DNA from: CAVXXD01 sp963765625
GTDB taxonomy: Bacteria; Actinomycetota; Geothermincolia; Geothermincolales; Geothermincolaceae
Length of the DNA stretch: 64,000 nucleotides
NCBI GenBank assembly: GCA_963765625.1
Contig: CAVXXD010000018.1
Span: 62,001 to 126,000, forward strand
Direction of reading: 5' to 3'
Part shown: positions 8,198 to 16,745 of the stretch, piece after piece
How the letters are laid out: the number at the start of each line of letters is the position of its first letter
Position numbering within the stretch: position 1 is the stretch's first letter
Notes under the pieces: generated by a model
The model's database searches: none
What the model was told of the DNA's origin: nothing
The model's input: only the letters and a program-made list of their open reading frames with translations
Made by a program: the position numbers and the translations under genes

Positions 8198-8788
8198 ATG
8201 AGGATCAAGCTGGACCTGCACGTGCACACACACCATTCTTTCGACTCGAGCCTGACGCCGGAAGAGCTCGGCAGGGCTTGTGCCGAACGGGGCCTGGCCG
8301 GTATCGCCGTCACCGATCACGACCAGTTCGACGGGGTCCGGGAGTTCCGCGAGGCCCTTCCTCATCTGCTGATCATCCCGGCCGAGGAGATCCGGAGCAG
8401 CCAGGGAGAGATCATCGGTTTTTTCTTGAAAGAACGCATCCCGCCGAAGATGAGCGCGCTCGAGACCATGCGGGAGATAAAGCGGCAGGGAGGGCTGGTC
8501 TGCCTCCCACACCCCTTCGACCCCATCAAGCTCCACCGGCTGACCGGCCGCCGCATCCTCCAGATGCGGGAGGCGATCGACTGCCTGGAGGGGGTCAACG
8601 GCAAGCCTCGCTGGCCCGGAGCCAACCGCAAAGCGGAGGCTTTCGCGCGTGAGCACGGCTTCCCGATGACGGCGGGGAGCGACGCCCACCGGGCCGGGGA
8701 CGTGGGCCGGGTCTGCCTGGAGATGGAGGAGTTCGGCTCGCCGGCGGAGTTTCTGGCCAACCTGGGCGGTGCCGTGGCCCACGGGTAG
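8198..8788 (+). CDS. PHP-domain metal-dependent phosphoesterase
   Basis: This 196-residue protein carries the polymerase-and-histidinol-phosphatase fold. The HxH motif LHVHTHHSFDSS is at residues 6-17, followed by VTDHDQFDG, the PAEEI segment, LPHPFDP and the C-terminal GSDAH. These histidines and aspartates bind the metal cluster of TrpH/YciV-type phosphoesterases, which cleave phosphate esters or short oligonucleotides. The specific substrate is unknown. A GGAGGAG sequence precedes the ATG. It sits 20 bases after the LCP gene and may be the last gene of that operon. Confidence 0.88.
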   Translation: MRIKLDLHVHTHHSFDSSLTPEELGRACAERGLAGIAVTDHDQFDGVREFREALPHLLIIPAEEIRSSQGEIIGFFLKERIPPKMSALETMREIKRQGGLVCLPHPFDPIKLHRLTGRRILQMREAIDCLEGVNGKPRWPGANRKAEAFAREHGFPMTAGSDAHRAGDVGRVCLEMEEFGSPAEFLANLGGAVAHG

Positions 8789-8893
8789 CGCTACAGTCCC
8801 TGGGCATCCCAATCGGAGCGCTGGAAGGCTCGCTTGAGAAAGTGATTAAAATCATGTTTGAGTTTCCGGGAATACAGGTAAAATACATTTAGG

Positions 8894-8922
8894 TTGTAAG
8901 AGTGATGGAAGTGATCTATTAT
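8894..8922 (+). promoter_or_regulatory. Sigma70-type promoter of candidate small RNA
   Basis: TTGTAA (8894-8899) and TATTAT (8917-8922) are separated by exactly 17 bases, close to the consensus spacing. Transcription would start near 8929 and run into the three-hairpin region ending at the terminator at 9005-9037. Confidence 0.55.
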
Positions 8923-8928
8923 AGTTGT

Positions 8929-9037
8929 TTGAGAGGAGTCTTATGAGGCCCATAAAGCCTCATCCCTGCCCCGGCCGCGAGGCCGGAGCACCTCCCTCCC
9001 TGCGGACCCCGGTTGCCGGAACCGGGGTCTTTATTTT
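8929..9037 (+). ncRNA. Candidate small RNA (three hairpins)
   Basis: Between a good promoter and a strong terminator lies about 110 bases that folds into three successive hairpins. The first pairs ATGAGGC (8943-8949) with GCCTCAT (8957-8963). The second pairs CCGGCC (8971-8976) with GGCCGG (8981-8986) across a GCGA tetraloop of GNRA type. The third is the terminator itself. GAGGAG at 8931-8938 lies just before ATG 8943, so a short leader peptide is an alternative, but the ATG would be buried in the first stem. I recognise no known RNA family. Confidence 0.45.
9005..9037 (+). terminator. Rho-independent terminator
   Basis: A perfect 10-bp stem, GACCCCGGTT (9005-9014) with AACCGGGGTC (9020-9029), is followed by TTATTTTG. 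It closes the candidate small RNA unit and isolates the next gene from the PHP operon. Confidence 0.85.
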
Positions 9038-9062
9038 GTCCAGTTTCCGAGCGTCAGTTAGC

Positions 9063-9091
9063 TTGGGGGTTTGAGCCGGATGAATTATAAT
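9063..9091 (+). promoter_or_regulatory. Promoter giving a leaderless transcript
   Basis: TTGGGG (9063-9068), a 17-base spacer and a perfect TATAAT (9086-9091) are followed 7 bases later by ATG 9099. Transcription would begin at or next to the start codon, leaving no room for a ribosome binding site. Confidence 0.6.
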
Positions 9092-9098
9092 CGTGGGC

Positions 9099-10280
9099 AT
9101 GGATGAGACATACGATGTACTGATAGTGGGGGCCGGACCCGGCGGGTGCTCGGCCGCCTGGCGCCTGGCCGGGCGGGGATACCGCGTGCTCATGGTGGAC
9201 CGCGAGACCTTTCCTCGCCAGAAGATCTGTGGGGACGGCATCGCCCCCCGGGCCGTGCACGCCCTCTACCAGATGGGCCTGCGCGATCAATTGGAGGGGC
9301 GATACCAGGTGATCGAGGGGGTCCGCTTCTATTCCACTTACGGCGGTGTCTGCGAGGCTCGCTATCCCATGGGCGGCCACTTCCCGGACCACGCCTACAT
9401 CGTCCCCCGCCTGGAGTTCGACGACATGCTGGTGAAGCAGGTGCGTTCGAGAGGGGCGGAACTGTGGGAGGGCTGCGAAGTGCTCGCCCCGCTGCCGGCG
9501 ACAGCCGGCCGCGTTCCCGGAGTGGTGGTTGAAAAAGAAGGGCGCCGCCTGGAGATCGGGGCGAAGTTCATCATCGCCGCGGACGGCCCCTCGTCGGTGG
9601 TCGGGAAAAGCCTCGGCCTGCTGATCCACGATCCTCGCTACCTGGGCGTCTCGGTCCGCTGCTACATGCGTGGGGCCAAGGATGTCGACCCCTTCCTGGG
9701 GATCTACCCGGAAAACGCCATCATGCCCAACTGCGGCTGGATCTTCCCGGTGGACGCCGAGACGGTCAACGTGGGAGTGGGGGCCATGCTCTACGCCATT
9801 CGGAAGAAAAACATGAACCTCAACCGGGTCTTCGAGGATTTTATTACCAAAACGCGCTATGCCGCGGAGAAGCTGCGGGACGCCGAGCCGGTGGATAAGC
9901 TGCGCGGCGCCCAGTTGCGGGTGGCCCTGCGGGGCAGCCGTCCCGGCACCGGCAACGTCCTGCTGGTGGGCGACGCGGCTTCCATGACCAATCCCATCAG
10001 CGGGGAGGGCATCTCCTACGCCCTGGAGAGCGGCAAGCTGGCAGGGGAGTCGGTGCTGGCCAGCCTGGAGGCGGGGACGGAAGACGCCTTCCCCCGCTAC
10101 GAGCGCAGCCTGCGTGAGAAATATGACATCTATTTCCGCAACGGCTGGCTGTGCATCCGCTACGGCAACAACCCCATCGTCATGAACCCCCTCATCTGGA
10201 CCACTTCCCGCAACAAGAAGCTGGGGAACAAGATGGGGCGCTACCTCATGAACGTGCGCCGCTCCGACCACCCCAGCTAG
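9099..10280 (+). CDS. Geranylgeranyl reductase-family FAD oxidoreductase
   Basis: This flavoprotein of about 393 residues belongs to the geranylgeranyl reductase/digeranylgeranylglycerophospholipid reductase group, which saturates isoprenoid chains of lipids or quinones. Visible features are the N-terminal FAD dinucleotide fold (VLIVGAGPGGCSAAWRLA), the substrate-channel cysteine in PRQKICGDGIAPRA and the second FAD motif VLLVGDAASMTNPISGEG. The true substrate could be menaquinone or a carotenoid-like lipid. The start is ATG 9099, fitting a leaderless mRNA from TATAAT at 9086-9091; GTG at 9093 is the alternative. A broken radical SAM gene follows closely. Confidence 0.85.
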   Translation: MDETYDVLIVGAGPGGCSAAWRLAGRGYRVLMVDRETFPRQKICGDGIAPRAVHALYQMGLRDQLEGRYQVIEGVRFYSTYGGVCEARYPMGGHFPDHAYIVPRLEFDDMLVKQVRSRGAELWEGCEVLAPLPATAGRVPGVVVEKEGRRLEIGAKFIIAADGPSSVVGKSLGLLIHDPRYLGVSVRCYMRGAKDVDPFLGIYPENAIMPNCGWIFPVDAETVNVGVGAMLYAIRKKNMNLNRVFEDFITKTRYAAEKLRDAEPVDKLRGAQLRVALRGSRPGTGNVLLVGDAASMTNPISGEGISYALESGKLAGESVLASLEAGTEDAFPRYERSLREKYDIYFRNGWLCIRYGNNPIVMNPLIWTTSRNKKLGNKMGRYLMNVRRSDHPS

Positions 10281-10301
10281 GCGGCACCAGTGGCACCCGG
10301 C

Positions 10302-11770
10302 ATGAGAGTCACCTTCGTCTATCCCGACTTCTTCGCTTTCGACGACGAGCACTTCATGACCGAGGGGCGCATCTACCTGGGCATAGGATACCTCTCGGCC
10401 TATCTCAAGCGGAAAGGCCACTCCACCTCCCTGCTCCACCTGGTCCGCCCGACAGGGCGGGAGGAGTTCGAGGCGCGGCTGGCTGCGACCCGGCCCGACC
10501 TGGTCGCCTTCTCCAGTACCACCCACCTCTTCCCCCACGTCCGCAAGTGGGCGGGGTGGGCGCGCGAGTCTTTTCCGGGCACTCCCCTGGTCTGCGGCGG
10601 CGCCCACACCACCATCGACCCCGAGGGCGCCCTCCTTTCTTCCGTCCTGGACCTGGTCTGCCTGGGGGAGGGAGAAGAAGCGCTGGCCGAGCTGTGCGCG
10701 GCCCTTTCCGAAGGGCGGGACCACCACCATATCGACTCCTTCTGGGCGAGGAACGGGGAAGAGGTCATTCGCAACCCGGTGCGCCCCCTGGTGGAGGACC
10801 TGGACAGCCTGCCCCTGCCGGATCGGGAGATATTCGACCCTGCCGACTTCTGCGACCAGCAGCACGAGCGGGGTACCCTGATGGCTTCGCGCGGCTGCCC
10901 CTACAACTGCTCCTACTGTTCAAACCACGTCCAGAAGGCCGTCTACCCCAACCCGGAGAAGTACGTGCGCTTCCGTAGCGTGGACAACGTCATGCGGGAG
11001 GTGCACGCAGATAATCGCGGCCGATACCGGCGGACGGCTGAAGTATATCCGCTTCGACGACGACATCCTCACCCTCGACCAAGAAGTGGTTCGGGGAGCT
11101 GGCGGAGCGCTACCGCCGCGAAGTGGACCTGCCCTTCATCTGCAATAGCCGCGCCAACATCCTGGATGAGGAGACGGCCCGCCTCTTCGCCGGAGCGGGC
11201 TGCAGCGTTATCTGCATGGGCATCGAGAGCGGCAATAAGCGCATGCGCCGGGAGGTACTCAACCGCCCTATGCCGGAGGAGCGCATCGTGCGGGCCTTCC
11301 ACCTCTGCCGCGAGTTGGGCATGAAGACGGTCTCCACCAACATGACCGGCCTGCCGGGGGAAGGCACCCCGGAACTGCTCGATACGGTGAAGCTCAACGC
11401 CCGGGCCCGCCCAGATTGCATGCAGGTCTCCACTTTCCACCCCTACCCCCACACCCGCCTCTACGAGAAGTGCCGGGAGGAGGGCCTGCTGAGCGAGCGG
11501 CACGTCGACACCATCTTCGACGGCCGGTCCGCCCTGGATGCCCCCGCCTTCTCCGCTCCCGCCTTCCGCCTCATCCGCGAGAACTTCTACCCGGTGGCGG
11601 AGCTGTACTCCCGGGTCTACGACCTGGGAAGGGCGGGTAAGCCGCTAGAGTGGGGCCTGGACCGGCTGCTGCTGGCGGAGAGGCTGCCCTGGAAGCTGAG
11701 GCAAGTAGCGCTCAAGCCCCTGCTGGCATGGGGCGAGAGGCACCAGCGTTTCGAATTCATCAACTACTAG
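10302..11770 (+). pseudogene. B12-binding radical SAM protein, frame broken twice
   Basis: The protein has an N-terminal cobalamin-binding-like domain (YLGIGYLSAYLKRKG; VAFSSTTHLFPHV; CGGAHTTIDPEG) and a radical SAM domain with the cluster motif CPYNCSYC near residue 203. Such enzymes often methylate or rearrange lipids and natural products. The frame breaks after VMREVHA (near 11009) and again after ILTLD (near 11080). Removing one base at each point restores a continuous protein through KYIRFDDDILTLD and WFGELAERYRREVDLPF, continuing to HQRFEFINY. Two single-base insertions, whether assembly errors or real decay, are therefore implied. GTG 10290 is an alternative start. It follows the reductase gene by about 20 bases, suggesting a shared isoprenoid or lipid pathway. 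Confidence 0.8.
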
Positions 11771-11788
11771 TCTGACCGGGAGGTACGG

Positions 11789-12310
11789 ATGGAGATAGCG
11801 GAGTTCCAGCAGAGGATCAGGGATTGCTATTACGACAAGGACGCGGCCCGGGGAAGGCTCGGCACCTTCGCCTGGCTGGTGGAGGAGGTGGGCGAGCTCT
11901 CGCGCGATCTGCGGCGCGGCGATCCCCTGGCCCTGGCCGACGAGTTCGCCGACGTCTTCGCCTGGCTGGCCAGCCTGGCCTCTCTCTGCGGTATCGACCT
12001 GGACACCGCGGTGGCCAAGTATGCCGGCGGATGCCCCAAGTGCTCGGCCAGCCCATGCCGCTGCGACGAGCCCAGATTCGACCGCCGGATAGTCCTTGGC
12101 GGAGGGTCTGGCAGATGCGCGGCCTTATGCTATAATGTTGGAGTTGAAAAACTGGGCGAGTGGCGGAATTTGGTAGACGCGCAGGGTTCAGGACCCTGTG
12201 CCTGCAAAGGTGTGCGGGTTCGAGTCCCGCCTCGCCCACCAGAAAAAAGCCGGAGCGAAATCGCTCCGGCTTTTTCGTCCCGCCATGCTTCTTCCGCTGA
12301 AACGCCATAG
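11789..12310 (+). CDS. MazG-like nucleotide pyrophosphohydrolase (frame runs on into tRNA)
   Basis: The first ~100 residues are a compact MazG-like all-alpha NTP pyrophosphohydrolase. The metal-binding motif is EEVGELS with DEFADVFAW further on, and the C terminus carries the CPKC/CRC cysteines common in short archaeal-type MazG proteins. These enzymes hydrolyse non-canonical NTPs. The uninterrupted frame has no stop until 12310 and crosses the tRNA-Leu gene and its terminator, which is implausible. Removing one base near 12074 would give a stop at 12090-12092, just before the tRNA promoter, and a normal length of about 100 residues. I believe the genuine end is about 12092. Confidence 0.75.
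   Translation: MEIAEFQQRIRDCYYDKDAARGRLGTFAWLVEEVGELSRDLRRGDPLALADEFADVFAWLASLASLCGIDLDTAVAKYAGGCPKCSASPCRCDEPRFDRRIVLGGGSGRCAALCYNVGVEKLGEWRNLVDAQGSGPCACKGVRVRVPPRPPEKSRSEIAPAFSSRHASSAETP
12107..12136 (+). promoter_or_regulatory. tRNA-Leu promoter
   Basis: A perfect TATAAT at 12131-12136 lies 17 bases before the mature tRNA 5' end. The -35 is weak (TCTGGC at 12107-12112, 18-base spacer). Confidence 0.5.
12154..12241 (+). tRNA. tRNA-Leu (anticodon CAG)
   Basis: This is an 88-base class II tRNA. The acceptor stem GGGCGAG (12154-12160) pairs with CTCGCCC (12231-12237), followed by discriminator A and an encoded CCA at 12239-12241. The anticodon stem CAGGG/CCCTG encloses TTCAGGA, giving anticodon CAG. 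A long variable arm follows, and the T arm has the usual GGTTCGAGTCC. It decodes CUG, the dominant leucine codon in this GC-rich genome. It has its own -10 box and is followed immediately by a terminator. Confidence 0.97.
12243..12275 (+). terminator. Rho-independent terminator after tRNA-Leu
   Basis: A perfect 14-bp stem (12244-12257 with 12262-12275) closes an AAAT loop and carries an A-run on the left and TTTTT on the right, so it can work in both directions. It begins 2 bases after the tRNA CCA end. Confidence 0.92.
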
Positions 12311-12376
12311 CCGCTACGGTTGTTTCAAAATCGCGGGTTAGTGTATCATAGCGTGGTGCTCGAAAAACGTCCTAAA

Positions 12377-12426
12377 TAAGGCTTAGTATTAGTAACAAAG
12401 ACGGCCCCAGGGCCGTCTGAGCTTTA
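12377..12426 (+). promoter_or_regulatory. Structured 5' leader element, unidentified
   Basis: Upstream of the next gene, TAAGGCTTAG (12377-12386) can pair with CTGAGCTTTA (12417-12426) through two G-U pairs. Inside that lies a strong 7-bp hairpin, GACGGCC (12400-12406) with GGCCGTC (12411-12417), with loop CCAG; the two stems compete for a couple of bases. There is no T-run, so it is not a terminator. A tiny upstream frame (ATG 12433) and the SD GGAGG of the following gene come next. It matches no riboswitch class I can recognise. Confidence 0.35.
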
Positions 12427-12481
12427 AAGGGATGATTATGCCGGAGGATGAATATATGGGAGAGAGAATGGGAGGGTGCTC

Positions 12482-13511
12482 ATGTACGCGGCGGTAAGAG
12501 CCCCCAGGTTCTATAAGAGGAAGCGAAACCCGGCCCCCTTTATCATCGCCGTCGTCCTGGTGCTTCTACTGGGATGCTGGATATTCAACCTCACCTGCAA
12601 ACAGGAAGAAACCGTCTCGAACACCGAATACGTCGAATACATGGAAGCAGTCACCCCCTGGATCGAGCAGTCCAACGACCTCAATGCCCGCCGCGAAGCC
12701 CTGGTCGACGACCTCGCTTCTACTGATGTCCGACCGGGACAGGATGGACACGGAGCTTAAATCGATCGTGGACGGGTGCCAGGAGGTGAGGGACGGCCTT
12801 TACGCCATCCAGCCGCCGGAGCTGCTGGCCATCCCCGATTCCGCCCTGAAGATCTGCGCCGAGCGGCGCTACCGCGCCATGGAAAAATATCGCTCGGACA
12901 TCATCAACGTCCTCTTCAACACCATCGACACCTCAATCTACGTGAGCAACATCGCCGACGAGATGAGCGAGCTCCTCTTCGCCGACGGCGATTACGATTT
13001 CTTCAAGCGGAAGACCAACGAAGTTCTCCAGGACAAGAGGATAGACGCGGCCGTGCCGGAATCGCAGTGGCTTGGCAGCCTCTCCGAGGCGACTCCCGAG
13101 AGCATCGAGGCGCTTATCCAGGCCTTGCGGGGGACAGAGGTGCACGGGGTGGCGCTGGGCAAGGTGACCCTGGACCCCACCGGCCGCCTGGAGGTCAACA
13201 ACGGCGAGAACGTCTTTCACCTCCCGGCCAGCGGTACCATCTCGGTCACGGTTATCGTGGAGAACCAGGGCAACCGCGACGAGGTCCGGGTGCCCGTTAA
13301 AGTGACCCTCTATTCAACCACCAACACCAACCCCTTCACGGAGACCAAGGAGGTCGACGTCAAGGCGGGGGAACAAGCGGAGGTGACCTTCACGGGCCTG
13401 GTGCCCACCCAGGGAGGCGTCCGCAACATACTGGAGATCATGGCCGGGCCCGTCCCCAGGGAGACCAACGAGGAGAACAACGACAAAATCATCTATTTCG
13501 TGATGGAATGA
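12482..13511 (+). pseudogene. Membrane-anchored protein with CARDB-like domain, frame broken once
   Basis: The reconstructed protein has a basic N terminus, one membrane helix (FIIAVVLVLLLGCWIFNL), a helical region, and a C-terminal CARDB-like beta domain (ISVTVIVENQGNRDEV through VDVKAGEQAEVTFTGLVP). The frame that starts at ATG 12482 (GGAGG 6 bases upstream) ends prematurely at 12760. The frame carrying the rest is open from about 12717. Removing one base near 12713-12719 joins them through DDL and LLMSDRDRMDTEL. Its function is unknown; an extracytoplasmic sensing or adhesion role is a guess. It directly precedes a histidine kinase/regulator pair by 7 bases and may be its sensory partner. 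Confidence 0.65.
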
Positions 13512-13518
13512 CGGCGGA

Positions 13519-15135
13519 ATGAACGAACGCATCATAGACCGGCTCGAACAGGGTCTGGAAGAGATCATGAACAGGATGCTGGAGGACTTCAAGGCCAACG
13601 TCCCCTTCTACCGTGAGATGACCGATGAGATCCAGGGCGACGTGAAGCGGCAGATCATGCGCATCAACCACGACTTCATCACCTACCTGCGCGGCGGCGG
13701 CCAGGCCTACAGGGAATATCTCTCGGTGCTGGGCAGGCTGGCAGTGGCGCGGGAGTCCCAGGGGTTCGAGCTGAAGGACTTCATAAACATCATCAACAAC
13801 GGCAAGCGCATCGGTTGGAAGTACATGCGCGAGAACCTGTCCGACGTGGCTGACGAGGGGGAGCTGCTGGACCTGATGGAGGCGCTGGACAGTTACTCCA
13901 ACAAGATCATCTCGCCCCTGACCGCCTCGTACCTCAACCACCAGAGGGAGAGCATCGCCAGCTTCAACCGCCTGCTCAACCAGTTCCGGGTCATCCTCGA
14001 CCGGGGGGAACTGATGGAGCGGATCACCGGCACGGCTTGCTGGAGCATGGGGTTCGAGCGGGCCATCTTCTTCCTCTACGAGCGGGACTCCCTCCTGCCG
14101 GTCTCGGCCGTATCGGTCAGGGACGAGAACTGGGGGCAGTCGTACCTCGACCCCGTGCGCTACTATCCCATCTCACCCTTCGGGCTCTCGCTGGAGAGCA
14201 AGGCCTTCTTCCGTCCCTCCATCATCACGGTGCGTAAAGGGGAACCCCCTCCCGCCTCCCTTCTTCTTGTAAGGCCCATGCCCGAGGCGGCTTTCGCCCT
14301 GGTCCCCATCAACCCCAAGGGGTCGCCCCGCGGCCTGCTATACCTGGAGGCTGGACCGGAGCACCTGGAGATCAGCGACTGGGACATGGAGCTTTTCCAG
14401 ATATACGCCGACACCATCGGCCTGGCCCTGGAGAACGCCCGCCTCTACCGCGAGGTGGTGATGAAAGGGAGGGCCCTCGACCACCTGATGTCGCGGGTCA
14501 ACACGGCCCACGAGGAGGAGCGCGCCCGTATCGCCCGGGACCTGCACGACTCCATCGCCCAGTCCCTTCTTAAGATAATCTACTCGGCCGGCTTCGCGCT
14601 TGACTTCATGAGCGACGAGACGGAGCTGGCGGGGGAGGAGATCGTGGAGGTCCAGAAGCAGGCCAAGGAGTGCATGCAGGAACTGCGGGCCATCATCGGC
14701 AACCTGCGCCCCAGCTCGCTGGAGATACTCGGCCTGCAGGAGACCCTCCGACGTTATGCCGAGAACTTCGAGGAGGAGTACGCCATCAGCGCCAACGTCG
14801 AGCTGGAGGGCATGGAGAACCTGACCAAGGCGGCGGAGCTGGTCATCTTCCGCATCATGCAGGAGGCCCTGACCAACATCCGCAAACACTCCCAGGCCGA
14901 CGCGGCCTGGATCAAGTCGCGCGAGAAGGAAGGCCAGTTGATACTGACCATCGAGGACAACGGCAGGGGCTTCGACTTGACGGAGGTCGAGGCGGAGCAG
15001 GAGCGCGGGCGCCACCTGGGCCTGCTGGCCATGCGGGAGCGGGTAGAGCTGATGGGGGGAGATTTTTCGGTACAGTCTTTCCTCGGACGGGGTACACTGG
15101 TTAGTATTAAACTCCCATTGATATCGAGAGACTAA
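13519..15135 (+). CDS. NarL-type (HisKA_3) sensor histidine kinase with GAF domain
   Basis: This 538-residue soluble kinase has an N-terminal helical domain (about 1-150) resembling the RsbRD/PucR-type N-terminal domain, then a GAF-like sensor region (about 160-310). A HisKA_3 dimerisation domain follows, with RARIARDLHDSIAQSL, the phospho-accepting histidine being H343. The ATPase domain comes last, with EDNGRGFDL and a C-terminal GGDFSVQSFLGRGT. There are no membrane helices, so it senses a cytosolic signal or acts through the membrane protein encoded just upstream. Its cognate regulator starts 17 bases downstream. Confidence 0.9.
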   Translation: MNERIIDRLEQGLEEIMNRMLEDFKANVPFYREMTDEIQGDVKRQIMRINHDFITYLRGGGQAYREYLSVLGRLAVARESQGFELKDFINIINNGKRIGWKYMRENLSDVADEGELLDLMEALDSYSNKIISPLTASYLNHQRESIASFNRLLNQFRVILDRGELMERITGTACWSMGFERAIFFLYERDSLLPVSAVSVRDENWGQSYLDPVRYYPISPFGLSLESKAFFRPSIITVRKGEPPPASLLLVRPMPEAAFALVPINPKGSPRGLLYLEAGPEHLEISDWDMELFQIYADTIGLALENARLYREVVMKGRALDHLMSRVNTAHEEERARIARDLHDSIAQSLLKIIYSAGFALDFMSDETELAGEEIVEVQKQAKECMQELRAIIGNLRPSSLEILGLQETLRRYAENFEEEYAISANVELEGMENLTKAAELVIFRIMQEALTNIRKHSQADAAWIKSREKEGQLILTIEDNGRGFDLTEVEAEQERGRHLGLLAMRERVELMGGDFSVQSFLGRGTLVSIKLPLISRD

Positions 15136-15152
15136 GGAAACGGCGAGAAGAG

Positions 15153-15863
15153 ATGGCCGCGAAAGAGACGGAGAAAATCATCAACGTCATGGTGGTGGAC
15201 GACCACGAAGTTGTCCGCGAGGGCCTGGTGCGCATACTGGAGAAGCAGGGAGGCATACGCGTGGTGGCGGTGGCCAAGAGCGGCGAGGAGGCCCTGACCA
15301 AGGTGGAGAAGTTCACCCCCGACGTGGTCATCGTGGACATCCAGCTGCCGGGCATCAACGGCATCGAGGTCATCCGCCGCATCAAGAAGAGCCACCCCGG
15401 CATAGAGGCCATCACCCTCACCGTCTACGACGACGAGGAGTTCGCCATGCAGGCCATCAAGGCGGGGGCCATCGGCTACGTCATCAAGGACGCGGCCAAG
15501 GAGGAACTGGTCAAGGCGGTACAGGCGGCCGCCGGGGGAGAGACCCTCATCTCCTCTTCGGTGGCCCGCAAGCTCCTCGACGAGATAAACTCGCCCGGTG
15601 CGAAGAAGCGCCAGAAGACGGACGACGCCGCCGGCCTTTCGCAGCGCGAGACCGACGTGCTCAAGCTGATGAGCCGGGGCTACAACAACCGCCAGATCGC
15701 CGACCTCCTCTTCATCAGCGAGCTCACGGTGAAGGTGCATATCCGCAACATCTTCAAAAAGATCAAGGTCACCGACCGCACCAACGCCGTCCTCTACGCC
15801 ATCGAGAAGGGCATCGTCTTAAAGGACAACACCCAGATCGAGCCCGACCGCCCGCCGGTCTGA
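15153..15863 (+). CDS. LuxR/NarL-family response regulator
   Basis: This 236-residue regulator has a receiver domain, with the acidic pair DD near residue 14, phospho-acceptor D62 in VIVDIQLPG and the conserved lysine in VIKDAAK. A LuxR-type helix-turn-helix follows (LSQRETDVLKLMSRG and IADLLFISELTVKVHI). It is the obvious partner of the upstream HisKA_3 kinase, from which it is separated by 17 bases. Targets are unknown. The receiver has TVYDD where most have TA-Y-D, a small variation in the switch threonine region. Confidence 0.93.
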   Translation: MAAKETEKIINVMVVDDHEVVREGLVRILEKQGGIRVVAVAKSGEEALTKVEKFTPDVVIVDIQLPGINGIEVIRRIKKSHPGIEAITLTVYDDEEFAMQAIKAGAIGYVIKDAAKEELVKAVQAAAGGETLISSSVARKLLDEINSPGAKKRQKTDDAAGLSQRETDVLKLMSRGYNNRQIADLLFISELTVKVHIRNIFKKIKVTDRTNAVLYAIEKGIVLKDNTQIEPDRPPV

Positions 15864-15883
15864 GGGTGTGCTAGAATACCCCC

Positions 15884-16745
15884 ATGGACGAACAGGAAAC
15901 GCAAAGCTCAAGAAATCTATGAAGAACTCCGGGAGGCCCTTTCGGCCGGGCGCCCCGGCGCCGCTTACCTGCCCTGGTTCTACCGCTCCACGCCGCCCTA
16001 CATCTTTCTCTTCGAGGGCGAGGTCCGGGCGGTGCTGGGGCGTTACGAGATCGACAGCTGGTCGGGCCGGGCGGCCATCTTCCTGGAGAACGGCTACGCC
16101 TACAGCGGGCGGGCTCGTTACCGGCTGACCTACCGCTTCTCCGGCGGGAGCGATTTCGACATGGAAGTCATGGGCGGCGAGATGCGCAAGGCCATCAACG
16201 GCGAGGAGGAGTGGCGGCGCGAGCTGGAGCTGTTCTACCACAAGCTCGGCTATTTCCGGCTGGCTCCCCTGCTCGAGATGGAAGCTGTCGCGGAAGCGGC
16301 GGCGGAGCCTCCCGGGCCGGTGTTGCGGATCAAGCGCCTGGCGGAGGGGCTTCCCTTGCCTGCCTACGCCCATGCCGGCGACGCCGGGATGGACCTGTGC
16401 AGCGCCGAGGACCTGACCCTTCAACCAGGCGACCAGGCCCTGGTCTCGGCCGGCTTCGCCATGGCCCTGCCCGAGGGCTACGCCGCCTTCGTCCAGCCGC
16501 GCTCCGGCCTGGCGGCCAAGCACGGCATCAGCATCGTCAACACCCCCGGCCTCATTGACTGCCATTATCGCGGGGAGGTCAAGATCATCCTGATCAACCA
16601 CGGAAAAGAGCCTTTCGGCGTCAGCAAAGGAGACCGCATCGCCCAGATGGTCATCCAGAGGGTGGAGACGCCTCGCGTCGAAGTGGTCGATGAGCTCGAC
16701 GACACCGCTCGCGGCGCCGGCGGCTTCGGCTCCACCGGACTGTAG
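15884..16745 (+). pseudogene. dut: dUTPase with N-terminal extension, frame broken near start
   Basis: The C-terminal ~150 residues are a trimeric dUTP diphosphatase. Motif 1 is DAGMDLCS, motifs 2 and 3 are PRSGLAAKHGISIVNTPGLI, motif 4 is GDRIAQMVI and motif 5 is RGAGGFGSTGL. It removes dUTP and makes dUMP. An unusual N-terminal domain of ~130 residues precedes it (LPWFYRSTPPYIFLFEGEV; GGSDFDMEVMGGEM). The only sensible start is ATG 15884, preceded by TAGAAT (15872-15877) in leaderless spacing. That frame stops after 12 codons unless one base, probably an A of the AAA at 15897-15899, is removed. The result reads MDEQERKAQEIYEELREAL. Confidence 0.82.

Noticed and set aside
9054..10865. A very long open frame (603 codons) on the minus strand
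   Set aside because: It runs antisense to the geranylgeranyl-reductase-like gene and the radical SAM gene, whose motifs are clear. Long antisense frames are expected in high-GC DNA.
11000..11095. Programmed frameshifting in the radical SAM gene
   Set aside because: Two separate +1 corrections 70 bases apart, without any slippery sequence or obvious stimulatory structure, fit base-insertion errors better.
12399..12418. Hairpin at 12399-12418 as a terminator
   Set aside because: The stem is strong, but the following bases (GAGCTTTAAAGG) hold no T-run on either strand, so a leader structure is more likely.
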